Position numbers and translations under genes: made by a program. Below are positions 1-11,559 of a stretch of DNA of 64,000 bases, in pieces (the stretch's first letter is position 1; every line of letters begins with the position of its first letter). The notes beneath the pieces were generated by a model. The model saw only the letters and a list, made by a program, of their open reading frames with translations. It ran no database searches and was not told the DNA's origin. The stretch is from Diphasiastrum complanatum (taxonomy: Eukaryota; Streptophyta; Lycopodiopsida; Lycopodiales; Lycopodiaceae), in assembly GCA_029204225.1 (NCBI GenBank), contig CM055102.1:23529390-23593389 (forward strand), given 5' to 3'.

Positions 1-539
1 GGGATGGTGATTTAGAAGGTTCGGGGGTTGGGGTAGGAACAGAAGCAATCTCAGGAACTTTCCTAACAGTGGTAAGTCACCAGGCAGTTGAATTTGAAGA
101 GGTTTCTTCATCTTTTCCTTCATGGTATGGCCACATGATTGTGGCTTCGGAGGTCATGAGGTGTGCGGAGGAGGAAGTGGTGGCACATCATGGAGGATTT
201 TGTCATTTATTTGAAAGATTGTTCCCTCCTCACAGAGGTCTCATGGATAGTTTGGTCGTTTGACCTTGTAGAACTTCGTATCAAGTTTTTCGACAGTAAC
301 CTTGGCCACTGGTTTCACTTTGGATGATTGTTGCGGAAAGGCCTTAAGTGGAAGTGCCTCCATGTAGTTGAGGATTTCAATATTATAAATGTCTGAATCT
401 TTTGAGCAATTCTGAATTCGCAAGACATTTTTGTCATCTACAAAAAAATCTTCTGATTTATTAGTAGGTAGCCATGCAACATTTAGCAACTCATCATTGT
501 GTGGAAGAATATCAATAAAATTGATATTAATGATAGGGG
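1..539. other. No recognisable gene
   Basis: A minus-strand reading frame of 82 codons (489-241) has no family resemblance I recognise, and nothing else here looks coding. The stretch directly precedes a degraded copia fragment and may be part of the same decayed element, but no gag, protease or LTR signature is visible. Confidence 0.4.
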
Positions 540-554
540 GTGTCTAGATCAGGA

Positions 555-1745
555 ATTTGCTATTTTGTTCAAGTGGAATTCTATCAAATGGATGTGACCA
601 ATGAATTTTTGAATGGCTACTTGGAGGAGGAAATATGCATGTTTCAGCCCGAAGGCTTCATCAAGGATGGTGAGGAGGACAAGGTTTGCCATTTTAAGAA
701 GAGCCTATATGGCTTGAAGCAAGCACCTAGAGCTTGGTACTTTAGGTTGCATGATTTTGTACTCTCTTGGCTTTGTGATTAGCTCTTATGGACCTTCTTT
801 GTACATCAAGTGTAATGATGGTAAGATCATCATTTTAGTTCTTTATGTTGATGATATCATTTTGACAGGAAATGATGGTGAAGGCATAAGGAAAGCTAAA
901 GTTAGTTTTTTTTAGTGAATTCAAGATTGTAGATCTAGGAATTCTTAATTTCATACTTGGAATAGAAGTTTCTAGCGGCAGTGATTTCACTATCATAAGT
1001 CAATCAAAGTATGCTACTTCCATTCTTGAAAAGTTTGGCATGAAAGATTGTAAAGGGATCTACACCCTATGGAGCAAGTTTGTAAAGTTTCTAATGATGG
1101 TGACGAAGCATCCTTTGAGGACATCACACTCTTTAGAAAGCTTATAGGCTCCTTAATTATTTGATAATCACTAGATCAAATTTGAGTTATAGTGTAAGCA
1201 AGTTGAGTCAACATATGCAAGGTCCTTTGATGCATCATTGGAAAAGTGCCAAGATAGTACTTGGATATATCTCTTCTACTAGATTTTTTGGCATGCTCTA
1301 TCAAGGATCTAACTTGCACTTGAAGGCATACTCAGATTCAAATTTTGCAGGAAAAAAGATGGATAGGAGATCCATAAGTGCATTTGCCACTTTCCTTTGT
1401 GGAGGAGTGATATCTTGGCTTTCCAAAAAGCAAGATACAATCTCACTTTCCTCTTGTGAAGCCAAGTACAAGGCATTGACTTCAAAAACAAAAGAACTCC
1501 TATGGCTAAGAAAACTTTTGGTGGAACTACAAGTGGTAAAGGTCTAGGAGATCCCTTGCATCTATTGTGACAATCAAGCATCTCAACAAATTGCTACAAA
1601 TCCTATCTTCCATGCTAGAACAAAGCATATTGAGATAGCTCGTCACTTTGTGAGGGAGAAGGTGCAATCCAAGGAGGTACAACTTCATCATGTGCCATCA
1701 TCCGAGTACATAGTTGATATCTTAACTAAGCCATTGAATAATTAG
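555..1745 (+). pseudogene. Ty1/copia RT-RNase H remnant
   Basis: This is the C-terminal half of a copia polyprotein, which copies element RNA into DNA. In order it shows the RT start (MDVTNEFLNGYLEEE, from 588), the family motif YGLKQAPRAW (about 709-738), the catalytic YVDD (844-855), the following DLG segment near 930, and RNase H from 1161 with WLSKKQDTISLSSCEAKY. It ends with the usual KHIEIARHFVREK (about 1624-1660) and DILTKPLN near 1740. The frame changes at least three times, after about 780, 910 and 1130, and stop codons interrupt it, so it is dead. Integrase, protease and gag are missing upstream. The assignment to copia is secure; the exact ends are approximate. Confidence 0.9.
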
Positions 1746-3089
1746 ATTCATTTTGGTTCAATCTACACAAGTGTGAACTTGATTTGTGGCTAGAATCTAA
1801 GAAAAAGTCACTTTGACCAATTTCCATGCACTTCCATGTGAATGAGTAAATGCTCCCACATGTCAAGTTGTTGTTTATGTGTGTGGATTAGGTTGCAGAG
1901 GATAAGATTTAGATATTCCACTAGATTCTATTTTGTAAGGAATATCCCTATTTTTGTGGAGACTAGCTTTTGGTTTCTAGCTAGTGTGCTAAGTCAATTT
2001 TGGATAATAGGCATATTTGGCTCCTATTGGTGGATCTAGATGACTAGACACTCTTCACAAGTGTGAAGGCCTCCTGGATAGTACTCAGCTCGTGGATGTA
2101 CTTGATCTATAAAGAGATCAACCAAATCAATAGAAAGTTGATGAGACATTGGCAATTTAGCAATTTGGTTGTAATTCACTCATTAGAATTGTGTTTTGAT
2201 GATTGAAATGATCTTGTATGCATATGTACTTTGCTCTTAGGTTGAAGTCTGTACAGTGACTGTCCTCCACACGTGTGAGGCCTCCCCTGTGTGTTTTTGA
2301 TCATTACATCCATTGCTCTTCCTAAAATCATAGTGCATTGTTTCTAGATCAAGATCTAGCCTATAGATCTTGATAGATCTTTGGATTTAGCAATCAATAA
2401 CTCTTGTAGATTGATTTGTACAATCAATCATTGTCTTTTTTTGTCAAAAAATTAACAAGAATGACTTTCAACTTTGTGAGGGACAAATGTCATATTTTTG
2501 AGAGTTTTTCCAAACAAGTGAGAAAGATGCTTTAACTTTCAAAAGTGTTTGTATTCACTACAAACCATAATCCAAAGCAATACATGATGAGGCTTGTGGA
2601 GAGGCCAACAGAATAGATGCACAATTCAGATGTTCGAGAAAATGGCTATTGCCTACCTGAAAAGAAGAGGAACATCATCTGCAGCATCAAATTTTAACTT
2701 GAACAAAACACTGGCCGACAATCCCACAGCTTCTTTGCCTCAAAAAAGAAAGCAACAATGCAGAGTATCTAGTTCCAACAGCATAACTCCATGGCCTTCT
2801 TCTTTATGCTAATGTAGATCAATACACAGAAAAAAAATAGAAATATCGAATGAGAGAGAGAAGATGTGGGCAATGATATACAAAAAGGGTTTTGTCTATT
2901 CTCATTGGTTCATGTTTGTCCTTAAACTTATTTGAAGGCATTTGAAGTGCATTTGAAATGGGTTGATAATGACATGTGCATTTAAAAATGTCTAGAGAGA
3001 GAATATGTGACTTTAGAAATTTGTAAAAATAGAAGTTTCTAGAAAGAGAGAAAGGTATAAGAGGGCAAAAGAGAGAAGGAGAGGCATGC

Positions 3090-3092
<3 letters not shown>
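1746..3092. other. Non-coding; possible 3' LTR of the preceding copia
   Basis: No gene is recognisable. The first several hundred bases follow directly on the RNase H end, where a 3' LTR would lie, and contain short echoes such as CACAAGTGTGAAGGCCTCC (about 2055) and CACACGTGTGAGGCCTCC (about 2268). No TG...CA boundaries or second LTR could be established. The rest (2600-3090) has only short chance frames. Confidence 0.3.

Positions 3093-3180
<88 letters not shown>
3093..3180. repeat. (AG)44 microsatellite
   Basis: An uninterrupted AG dinucleotide run of about 88 bases, read directly. The lack of interruptions suggests recent length change. Purine-rich flanks (GAGAGAAGGAGAGGCATGC) precede it. 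Confidence 0.98.
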
Positions 3181-3184
<4 letters not shown>

Positions 3185-3629
3185 TATGTTTTTTTTATCT
3201 TTTAGGGTATTTTTCTAGGTTTTTTTAGGTCTCACATGAAATTGGCAATAATGTGAGTTGAGAGAGAGATGGGCTTTCTCCCTAGCTACGCTCTCTCTTT
3301 CTTGTCTCCATGAGCTGCTTGATGTTGCCTACACCAATAACTCCTCCTTTGCTCTCCCTTTTTTATCTTTCTAAAAGAGAATATGTGAGGACGGAGTTTA
3401 CCTGTTCTTGAGCTAGCACCTCCACTAAAAACTCCTTGCACAAATAGCCAAGAGCTTCTAGCATCACTTGCTTCACATGGAAGGTGGCCTGCTCAGTCTA
3501 AAATCCTCCCATATTGTTGAGGAGCGATACGATGAGATCCATCCATTCATGATATGGGAGTTCTATGGCAATTATCTTTGTGATCACCTATGTAGGCATT
3601 TGATGCGCTTCAAGAGCAAGGGCAGATGT
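3181..3629. other. No recognisable gene
   Basis: A plus-strand frame of 95 codons begins at 3468 and runs into the dispersed repeat that follows. It resembles no family I know and its second half lies in repeat sequence, so I do not call it a gene. Confidence 0.35.
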
Positions 3630-4022
3630 GCGATCATAGAGCACCCTCTCAGTGGTCAGAGTTTTCATAAAAGTCCAATATCGTTGTGCGACCATAGAGC
3701 ACCCTCTCAATCGGCCATAACTTTTCTAAAAACTTTGACTGGCCATAACTTTTGAACGGTAGGTCAGAAGTAGATCATCTAGGATACTCTTGGAAAGCTC
3801 TCGTTGAGCGCTTTTCAACGATATAATTTTCATCTCAATCGGAGCTACATTTAAAAAGTTATATTGTTTTAGTGATAATTGCATATTATACTATGAATAA
3901 CATGTCATGCTTGCGGGCTGCCCCTGACACTGAATTATAGCATTATTCAAAAAAAAAATCAATTTCAATGAGCTACATTACGTAAATTTCAAATTTGAGT
4001 GTTTTGGTTAAATTGGATCACC
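3630..4022 (-). repeat. Dispersed repeat R1, copy 1
   Basis: On the minus strand this reads like copies at 16.9 kb and 21.7 kb. Shared landmarks are the segment at 4015-3950 with AACACTCAAATTTGAAAT, the CCCGCAAGCATGACATG segment (about 3921-3905), the GTAGCTCCGATTGAGA segment (about 3850), the AAAGCGCTC...GAGCTTTCCA segment (about 3820-3790) and GATCTACTTC (about 3780). It ends in two copies of GAGAGGGTGCTCTATG (about 3710 and 3650). There is no coding content. It could be part of a non-autonomous LTR element or an uncharacterised repeat; the class is unknown. Confidence 0.7.
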
Positions 4023-4474
4023 TTGTTTTCACTAAAGTTAAGTTATAGCAACCACCTCGAATAAGGGATATGTTGTCTTTGAAATGTCATTTTCCACCAA
4101 TGATGTTGAACTACTTGAAGTGAAAGTTTTAGCTACCTCGCTATTAGAACTACTTAATCTACCTTTGACCATTGTTCTAAGAAATTCCAAAATCATCATG
4201 TAGTTGAGATTTGACTTTTTTTCTAGTAAGCAATCTACTTTGTGCATTATCATTCATAATTTTGATGTATTGATCAAGTTTTTGGTCTTGTTGACTCTCT
4301 GAACTTCAAAATAATACATTCTCTCTCCATTTGATGTACTCAAAATCTTTATGAGCTAATTTTGCATGCTTTGATGCTCTTGCAAACTAGAATGATATGT
4401 GACATTGGTGATATTTATAGTCATAGGATTTTGTTGCATGCAATGGTTTCTTTGAAATGGTAGATCTTAGTAGT

Positions 4475-5480
4475 TTACTTCCAACAAGTGCAATTAAGTA
4501 TTGGAGCTTGCATAATATCCAAATCAATCAAGATGCTTTGGACGTTGGCTACAAATGCATCTAGACTAACTATGTGGCAATTGCTCCTAAAATTTAATGT
4601 GCTATAAATGTATCTAAGCACTCTTTTGGCTAGCTTCCAATGATGAATCAAAGGAGATTGCATGAATTGACTCAATCTATTGACACTATAGCTCAGGATA
4701 TGGTCTACTGATAGTGAGCCAAATCAAGGAGCCTGTGTTTCTACTTTTGTGCACATATCCACATTGAACTTTTTAAGAATTGAATTGTGAAAATTGTCAA
4801 GATGTAACTAGTTTGGATCACGTCACATGGCATCTTTTGTGGTTGACCATGTGTCCCACCTCTTTGTACATTGTTAGGCGTTGATTAAGAGGTGATTTTT
4901 ATCCATTTACATGCTTAGGAGGAGGTCGAGTTGAGCCCCAAAATCAATGTCCTACATTATAGACTTAATTTGAGGAAATCTGGTGACTATGTATACATCC
5001 CACCTGATCCACCTACCAAATGGATATTATTCCTAGATTAGGGGCTTAGTACCTAACTATGGATAATCCTATATCACATATTACCTTAAAGTACAATGAA
5101 GGACAGTAATCACTTAAGATGAATCCAAGTGATGAAATAAAGGTATTGAGTCGATAATTCCAAAATCTAGGTGCTTGCTTCATGCCATAGAAATGTTTTT
5201 GTAGCAAACAAACCTTGTGTTCTTCTCCATGCTTGATGAAGCCCTTGGGTTGTTCCATAAATACTTCTTTTTCAAGATAACCATTCAAGAAGGCATTAGT
5301 CACATACATTTGAAAAACCATTCAATTGAAATGTGAAAGACAATGCAATCAAAATTCTTATTGTTGTCATTTTTTCCACAGGTGCAAAGGTCTCTTCATA
5401 ATCCAAACCTTTATTTTGAGCATAATCTTGAGCACATCACCAAGCCTTGAACTTATAGATTGAACCAAAAGCTATCCCAA
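4475..5480 (-). pseudogene. Ty1/copia RT-RNase H remnant
   Basis: Read from 5480 down, the frame enters RT with QNKGLDYEETFAPVEKM (about 5420-5365) and continues with YVTNAFLNGYLEKEVFMEQP (about 5306-5247) and FYGMKQAPRFW (about 5190-5158). It then loses the catalytic YVDD block and resumes in the RNase H approach, SPLIHHWKLAKRVLRYI (4654-4605). An unrelated-looking tail follows to 4475. Frameshifts and stops make it non-functional. A 71-codon minus frame at 4253-4038 may be a further scrap, but I cannot place it. Confidence 0.85.
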
Positions 5481-6900
5481 CCCGAAATAACTTCAAATAG
5501 ATTCCAATTAATGCAATAAACATTCAAGATCCACAATAGAACAATGCTAGAACTCGTCATATCAAAACAATGTCTTGAAAAGTTGAAAATCTCAATTTCT
5601 ACATCACGTTAGATTATGATTACTATGACATCAACTCATATCTATGGTTTAGAGATTCTCTCCAACCACATCTGAACTAATTCTAGAACCTAAGATGGCC
5701 CATCAGCCGTAATGTTGACCTCATGAGAATGAGATCCCTTAATAATGTAAAAACTAATAATTATAGTCCTATATTCTCTCCAAGGCAAAAATGGCCTTTC
5801 GTTCTCACACAAAAGAATGCTACAAGACCTCGAATGAGGAACATGAACATTGTGAAATTTTTATTAAGCATCTATCCACATGCCAATGCCACAACATCAC
5901 GTTACTGATGGAAGAAGGAAAGAAAGCTTGATAGAGAAAGAGTGCATTCGTTAGATGCTACTATCGGGCTCTGTAGAAAAATCCTTCTTCTAATGCATGG
6001 CTACACCTATTAAATTTGAGAACAAAACTATTGTGACAATTGCCACATTCAATTCTACTTGATTCTAACTTTGAAATCATCGAAATCAGTTAGATTGATT
6101 TCGTAGACAAACATAACAAAGTGAGTATTGATCTAGAAAGAATTTGATAGCTCAGACAAACTGTAAGAGAACGTAATTAGAGTACAATAGAACAAAGAAA
6201 TATTCATTCATTTTGACATATTATTGAATGCAATAAAACTATATGATTGATTTAGTAAGTAGAATGTACAAATTAAATGAATAACAAGCACAAAACAATA
6301 ACGGATGTCTGAGTATTTGATCGACTTTATTTGATGCACTTTTGCTAATTAGCAATGAAGCGATACTAGCAATACTATGATCTTTGACTTCTCTTCAAAA
6401 GAGGAGGAAAAAGAAGAATGCATAACAATAGTGACACTATAAATGATCAGCTAATTATACTAGTTAGGAATGTCAAATAGGCTTATTGAAAATGATGGCT
6501 AGGACATCAATTTAACTAGGTTGGAATTGGCAGTTAGCCACAATGAGTTGTAGATCACAATTGGCACTTAGCCATAGTGTGTTGTCACTTATCCAATTAG
6601 CTTACATGATAATTACTTTCTAACAATGATTAGAGAAAGTCGTTAGCTTCAAAAAAAGTGGTAACATGTTCTGTTAATATTTGATAGTTTGACCCCCTTC
6701 AATAGTCTTTGTCGTTGTCGAACTCGATTGTTAACAGTTTTCATGTATTTCTACAAACTGCGATAACGCAAGTTAAAATGCAGAAACTAAATAATTGAAT
6801 GATGTAGATTAAAGATCAGTTCAGGAAACTAATAATCCAATAATGACATGGTAGAAATTACAAGCTAATATTGTGAAAATCTTATACTCCTCCTTACAAT
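5481..6900. other. Non-coding, AT-rich; nothing recognised
   Basis: Only short frames occur, for example 61 codons from 5723, with no motif I recognise. The stretch sits between two minus-strand copia fragments and probably contains decayed retrotransposon sequence. Confidence 0.4.
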
Positions 6901-8010
6901 CTAGCTAGAAGACAACATAGATTTGCTAATTATGCCAAGGGCTGATCTTAGCTTTGAAAATGCGATATTTTTAAGAGGATTTGTGAGGATATCAGCAAGG
7001 AAATTGGTTTTTGATACATGTTCCAAAGAGATCTCCTTTGATTGCATCTTTTCCCTTAAAAAATGGTGAGCAATTTCTATGTGTTTACAACTTGCATGAT
7101 AGATGGAGTTGGATGCAAGGTGTTGAGCCAAGATGTTGTCACATTTGATGAGACAGATTATCTGATCACTTTAAGCTCCATAAGAAACATTATGATCCAA
7201 AGCACTTCCTTGGTTGTTGTGATAAGAGCTTTATACTCGGCCTTGGTTGATAAGAGTGAAATTGCTTCTTGCTTCTTGGATAGCCAAGAAACCACCCCTT
7301 CTCTAATGAATGTTGCAAAGGCACTTGTTGAATTTCAATCCTTTTTGTCCCCTACAAAATCTGAACCACTAAATGCATGCAAGTTAATGGAATCACCTTT
7401 ATAAAGGATGCCAAAATTGGGTGTACCCGAGATGTATCTTAAGATCCTTTTAGCACTTTTCCAATGAATAACTATTGGATCTTGCATACTTTGGCTAAGC
7501 TTGCATGCACCATAACAAAGATCAAGTTTAGTTATTGTCAACCACATTGAGGAGCCTATAAGCTGCCTATAAAGAGTGATGTTTTTGAAAGATCTTTCAT
7601 CCTCTTTATTGGACACTTTTACATCATGCTCCATAGGAATATTTACATGCTTGTGCATATGAAATTTCTTGTGTAATGAAAGAACATCTTTGATTGATAT
7701 ATAAAGCTATAATCTGATGTCGCACTTCCCTACCCAAAATATAATGCAAAGATCCTAGATCTCTCATTTTGGACCCTTTTCATAAATCTAGCTTTGTCTT
7801 TTTAATGCCTTGTAGATAGTCACCACTAAGAATGATGCATCTACATTAAGCAATGAAAGTAAAATTCCTTTATCATGAAATCTAATGTACAATGTTTGGA
7901 TTATACTCGCTAGGAGTGAATCCAATGGAAATAAGAAAGAAATTAAGTCTTGTATTCCAAGACCTTGAAGCCTATTTCAAACCATACAAGCTCCTCTTGA
8001 GATGACAAAC
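6901..8010 (-). pseudogene. Ty1/copia RT-RNase H remnant
   Basis: From high to low coordinates: VCHLKRSLYGLK of RT (about 8010-7975), a mutated metal-binding block reading CRCIILSGD where YVDDIILSG is expected (about 7840), then DLGSLHYILGREV (about 7760-7725). A better preserved stretch follows at 7658-7335 with NITLYRQLIGS and WKSAKRILRYISGTPNFG. The RNase H end at 7131-6901 has CKHIEIAHHFLREK and LADILTNPLKN. The catalytic aspartates are lost and stops are common. The 5' two thirds of the element are absent. Confidence 0.88.
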
Positions 8011-9470
8011 AGTATATTAATGATGTGATCTTCTAATTTGGCAATTTTGAGGCCAAAGTGAGTTTTCAACTTAGAGATAGATTTTTTTATGTCAATAAGG
8101 ACTAAGAATAGTGTCCGTACTATTTTTAGCAATATAAAAGTTGATAGGGCCAGATTTAAACCTATTTTTATTGGTTGGTAGATATACATTGCATTTAGTG
8201 ATGAAAGTCTAGGTTTTTGGTGAAGTACCTAGAAACTACTATTTTAGGGTCATTTTTGGCAAGTGGCCAAATGACACATTTGTAGTTATAAATAGATGTA
8301 AGAATGTATTCAAGAGTTCTCTCTATCTTTGGAGAACATTCATCTTCAACTTATTGTTTTCTTCTAGCTCTTCTCCTCTTGATATCTTTATTTCTAATGT
8401 GTAGAATGTTAATTTTCTTGCTGTACTTGATTCCACACGTGTGAATGCTATTGTACTACTGTTTTTTTAATTGAAATAGATAGTACTATATTTTATCTTA
8501 GTGATTTTAATGAGATTTGCATGTATTTCCAAGTTCTAGGATGGTAAATGCACGATTTCTAGCTTGTTGATGAACTAGATGTGCAACCAAATTTACCTCT
8601 AGATCTAGTCGGATCCATTAAAAATGTTTTGGATCTGATTTTTTCATAGGGTGTAAGAGCTTGTTGTAGGCTAAATTTTGAGGATTTCCAAATCTAGTGG
8701 AGTATTTGAGGGTGCCATCAATTCTATATAGAGTTGGAGTGGTTTCTAAAGGGAGTACGGAGAACACGAACAAAGAAGAGAGCAGGAATATTTGCGGAAC
8801 AGCTCTCCTGTTGCAATGGGCTGCTAGATGCAAAAACAGTCTAATAGAATGTTTATGCTAAGTATAATCACAGCTTAAATGTTCTGTTGCCCAACAGGAT
8901 CTTATAAATTAATTCATACTCACAAATACAAAAATGAGTACAGTCCACATAAGAGATTAGAAATGGTTTGTGTGTGGTATTACTGAAAAATTGGATATAG
9001 TCAAAAGTTTAGTTCTGAAATAGATTGAAATAGCAGTGTGATAGCACAAGTTCCTCAGGCGTCAAAAACAACCATCGTCTGATCAGAAACTGAGGAGTCG
9101 TAGACGTCCGTGTTCTGATCAGAGTGATTGAACAATTGTTATCAAACAATAATGAAATGCATGCAAATCACAACAAGCATTTATCTACGTTATACACAGA
9201 TAGAAAAGCGTGCTGTTGCTATATTACACTGAAGCACAACAAAATAACAGTTACAACCAGAATGACAGCGTAACTGAATTGATACATGGACGGAGCATCA
9301 CATAGAGTGTGCTTGGATGATCCATTTATATCCACGTATTAATCATAGTAAATATTTGTCACCTAATTAGGTAAGTCGTTGTACTTGGAAGTATTTGGCT
9401 TGTGTGACAACTATACATGGTATATATGGTCAACGAATCAAGGAATGTTGACGCAGACGAGGACGCTGCA
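8011..9470. other. Non-coding; possible LTR debris
   Basis: No gene is recognised. The 9050-9125 part, read on the minus strand (GACGCCTGAGG, ATGGTTGTTTTTGACGCC), loosely resembles plus-strand sequence at 15010-15140, next to a primer-binding site, so this may be LTR-derived sequence of the copia element that ends at 10.3 kb. Boundaries were not established. Confidence 0.3.
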
Positions 9471-9474
9471 AATC

Positions 9475-9975
9475 TCCCACTTCGCATTTTACGTGAAGTG
9501 GCTTTCTCTCACTTCGCAAATTCTGGGAAGTGCTTGGAACGTTCCTCGTTGAAAATAGATGACTGTCAGGATTTTTCTCTCTTTTCGGGATTTTGCAAAA
9601 AAGCCGACAGTGCCTGTAAAAATGCGAAGGTGCCCTTAAAAAGATGACAGTGTCTTTAAAACAATTTAACTTCTTCAAAATAGTTGAAAGGAAGAAGTTG
9701 AAGTCAAGTGTCGCATTTTTCGAGAAAGTGCGAAAAAGCCAACACTGTCGCATTTTGGGAAAATGCAAAAAAGCCGACACTATTGAAAATAGTTCAATTG
9801 TTGAACTATGCTGAAGTGTCGCATTTCAGGAAAAGCTGACACTGTCGCATTTCAGAAAAGCCGACACTGTCGCATTTTGGAAAAAGCCGACACTGAGAAA
9901 AACATAGTTCCTTTATGCAGACTGTTGCGTCACTTAGTGTATTTCTGTAGACTGTTGCGACACTCAGTATATTTC
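9475..9975. repeat. Minisatellite of GCATTTT/GCCGACAC units
   Basis: At least eight imperfect units occur. The clearest are three adjacent units of 25-26 bases at about 9817-9895, each starting TGTCGCATTT and ending GCCGACAC or GCTGACAC. Earlier units at 9480-9780 are more diverged. Each unit is partly self-complementary (TGTCGC...GCGACA type). A plus-strand frame of 89 codons at 9808-10077 is simply this repeat translated and I do not call it a gene. The array lies just beyond the 3' end of a minus-strand copia remnant. Confidence 0.85.
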
Positions 9976-10309
9976 TGCAGAGTTGTTTTAAATGCTAATT
10001 CGTGGAAGTTCTTGAAGATGGCCAAGTCTTCAATGATCTTCAAATTATTGAACTTGACATCTGAACTTGAAATATGATAGGATTGATTACCCTTTGCTGG
10101 AGATCAGCCGGAAGCCCGTTGTAGACGTTCTTGAAATAATTTGGTTGTCTAAGTTATAATTCCTACAAGTATCAGATGAGCAGACGTAGAACCAAAGTTG
10201 GTTTCACCTGACCCTAGATCAATGATCAATAAACGTGCATGAAGAATCTTGAAATAGAAATTAGTCATTCACTAAGGAGACAACTGTGGACTTAATTAAA
10301 GTCACAGTT

Positions 10310-11285
10310 GGTGCCTTGGTATCTTCGTCAGGTTCAGCATGTTGAAGAACTTCTGATGCTTGATCTTGAGAAAGGCTTTGGTGAAGATGTCTGCGACTAT
10401 TTCTATTGTGGAGCAGTATTGAAGGATCATTTGCCCTGAGAAAACTTTCTCCCGAATGAAATAATACTAGATTTCTATGTGCTTGGATTTGCCATGAAAT
10501 CTAAGATTCAGTGACAATGAAATACAGTTTAAGTTGTCACACACAATGGTGGTAGCATTGAACTGACTGTGATGTAAGTCGTGAAGTAATAATCTGATCC
10601 ATACAGCTTCTTTTGAAGCTTGACATGTTGTTATGTACTCTGCCTTTGTCGAAGAAAGTGCATCTGATTTCTGCTTCCTTGAGTTCGACAAAATAGGTCC
10701 CTCTGCCAGATAGAAACAAAACCCGGAGGTAGATTTTCTAGTAGAGACTGTTCCTCCCCAATCTGAGTCGAAGTAGCCTTGCAGGACGAGTGAGTCGATA
10801 GCATTTCCATCATAACATAAAATGTGATCTAAACTTCCTTGAATATATCTCATCACTCTCTTTAATGCTTTCCAATGGGAGATCCTAGGATTAGACATGA
10901 ATTGACCTAACATGCTAACAGTGTATGCTAAATCTAGTTTAGTACACAGCATTGCATACATCAAAGATCTTATTAGTATGTCGAGTACTTCACTATCAAA
11001 ATCAGCACAAATACGTTTAGTCAATACTATACTTGGATCCATTGCAGCATCAATTGGTTTGCAATCAGACATATGAAATTTTTCTAAAATGCCTTTTAGA
11101 TGTGCCTGCTGACTAAGATAGATCTTCTTCTGAAGTCTATTTCTAGTAATGTGAATTCCTAGCAAAGAATGGACAGCTCCTAAATCAATCATGTCAAATT
11201 CCTTTGACAGATCACTCTTAGTAGTGTGCAGAAGAGAAGTGTCGTTAGACAAGATAAATGCATCATCTACGTAAGTTTTTCGCAT
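10310..11285 (-). pseudogene. Ty1/copia RT-RNase H, element A
   Basis: A nearly open frame of 272 codons (11285-10467) begins inside RT at TYVDDAFILSND and runs through DLGAVHSLLGIHITR, ILEKFHMSDCKPIDAAMDPS, FMSNPRISHWKALKRVMRYI and the RNase H segment ending HGKSKHIEI. After one stop it continues to about 10310 as FIREKVFSGQ and VADIFTKAFLKIKHQKF, the normal copia C-terminus. It is cut at the YVDD codons (about 11275) by minisatellite and then element B, in the same orientation. The RNase H signature WLSKKQ has become SNSRKQKSDALSSTKAEY. It is one of the better preserved copia fragments here. Confidence 0.9.
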
Positions 11286-11500
11286 TTTTCGCCTTTACCG
11301 AAAAATGCGGATTGTCTGAAAAACGGTTCATTTCTGCAGACCTTGGAAAAATGCAAATTGTCCAAAAAATAGTTCATTTTTGCAGACCTTGGAAAAATGT
11401 GAACTGTCCGAAAAACAGTTCATTTCCTATAGACCATGAAAAATGCGAACTATCCGAAAAAGTAGTTTATTTCTGCAGACTGAAGAGAGTGATTTACATA
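11286..11500. repeat. Minisatellite, second array
   Basis: Four to five imperfect units of about 50-60 bases occur, each carrying a GGAAAAATGCGAACTGTCC-like core, then AAAAACAGTTCATTTCTGCAGACC. The core matches the GCATTTT motif of the 9.5-9.9 kb array on the other strand. The array sits exactly between elements A and B. Confidence 0.8.
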
Positions 11501-11559
11501 AGTGAAAAGAATGGTAGTTAGGATGAGTAGGAGAAAGATTAAACTCCAAATCCCCCCTT

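Noticed and set aside
1309-1581. Minus-strand 90-codon frame
   Set aside because: Shadow of the well-supported plus-strand copia RNase H.
9475-9975. CRISPR-like array
   Set aside because: Units are 25-26 bases and directly adjacent, without spacers of constant length, and this is plant nuclear DNA; it is a minisatellite.
9808-10077. 89-codon Cys/His-containing frame
   Set aside because: The Cys and His residues recur with the minisatellite period (CRISGKADT, CRILEKADT); it is a repeat translation and not a zinc-finger protein.
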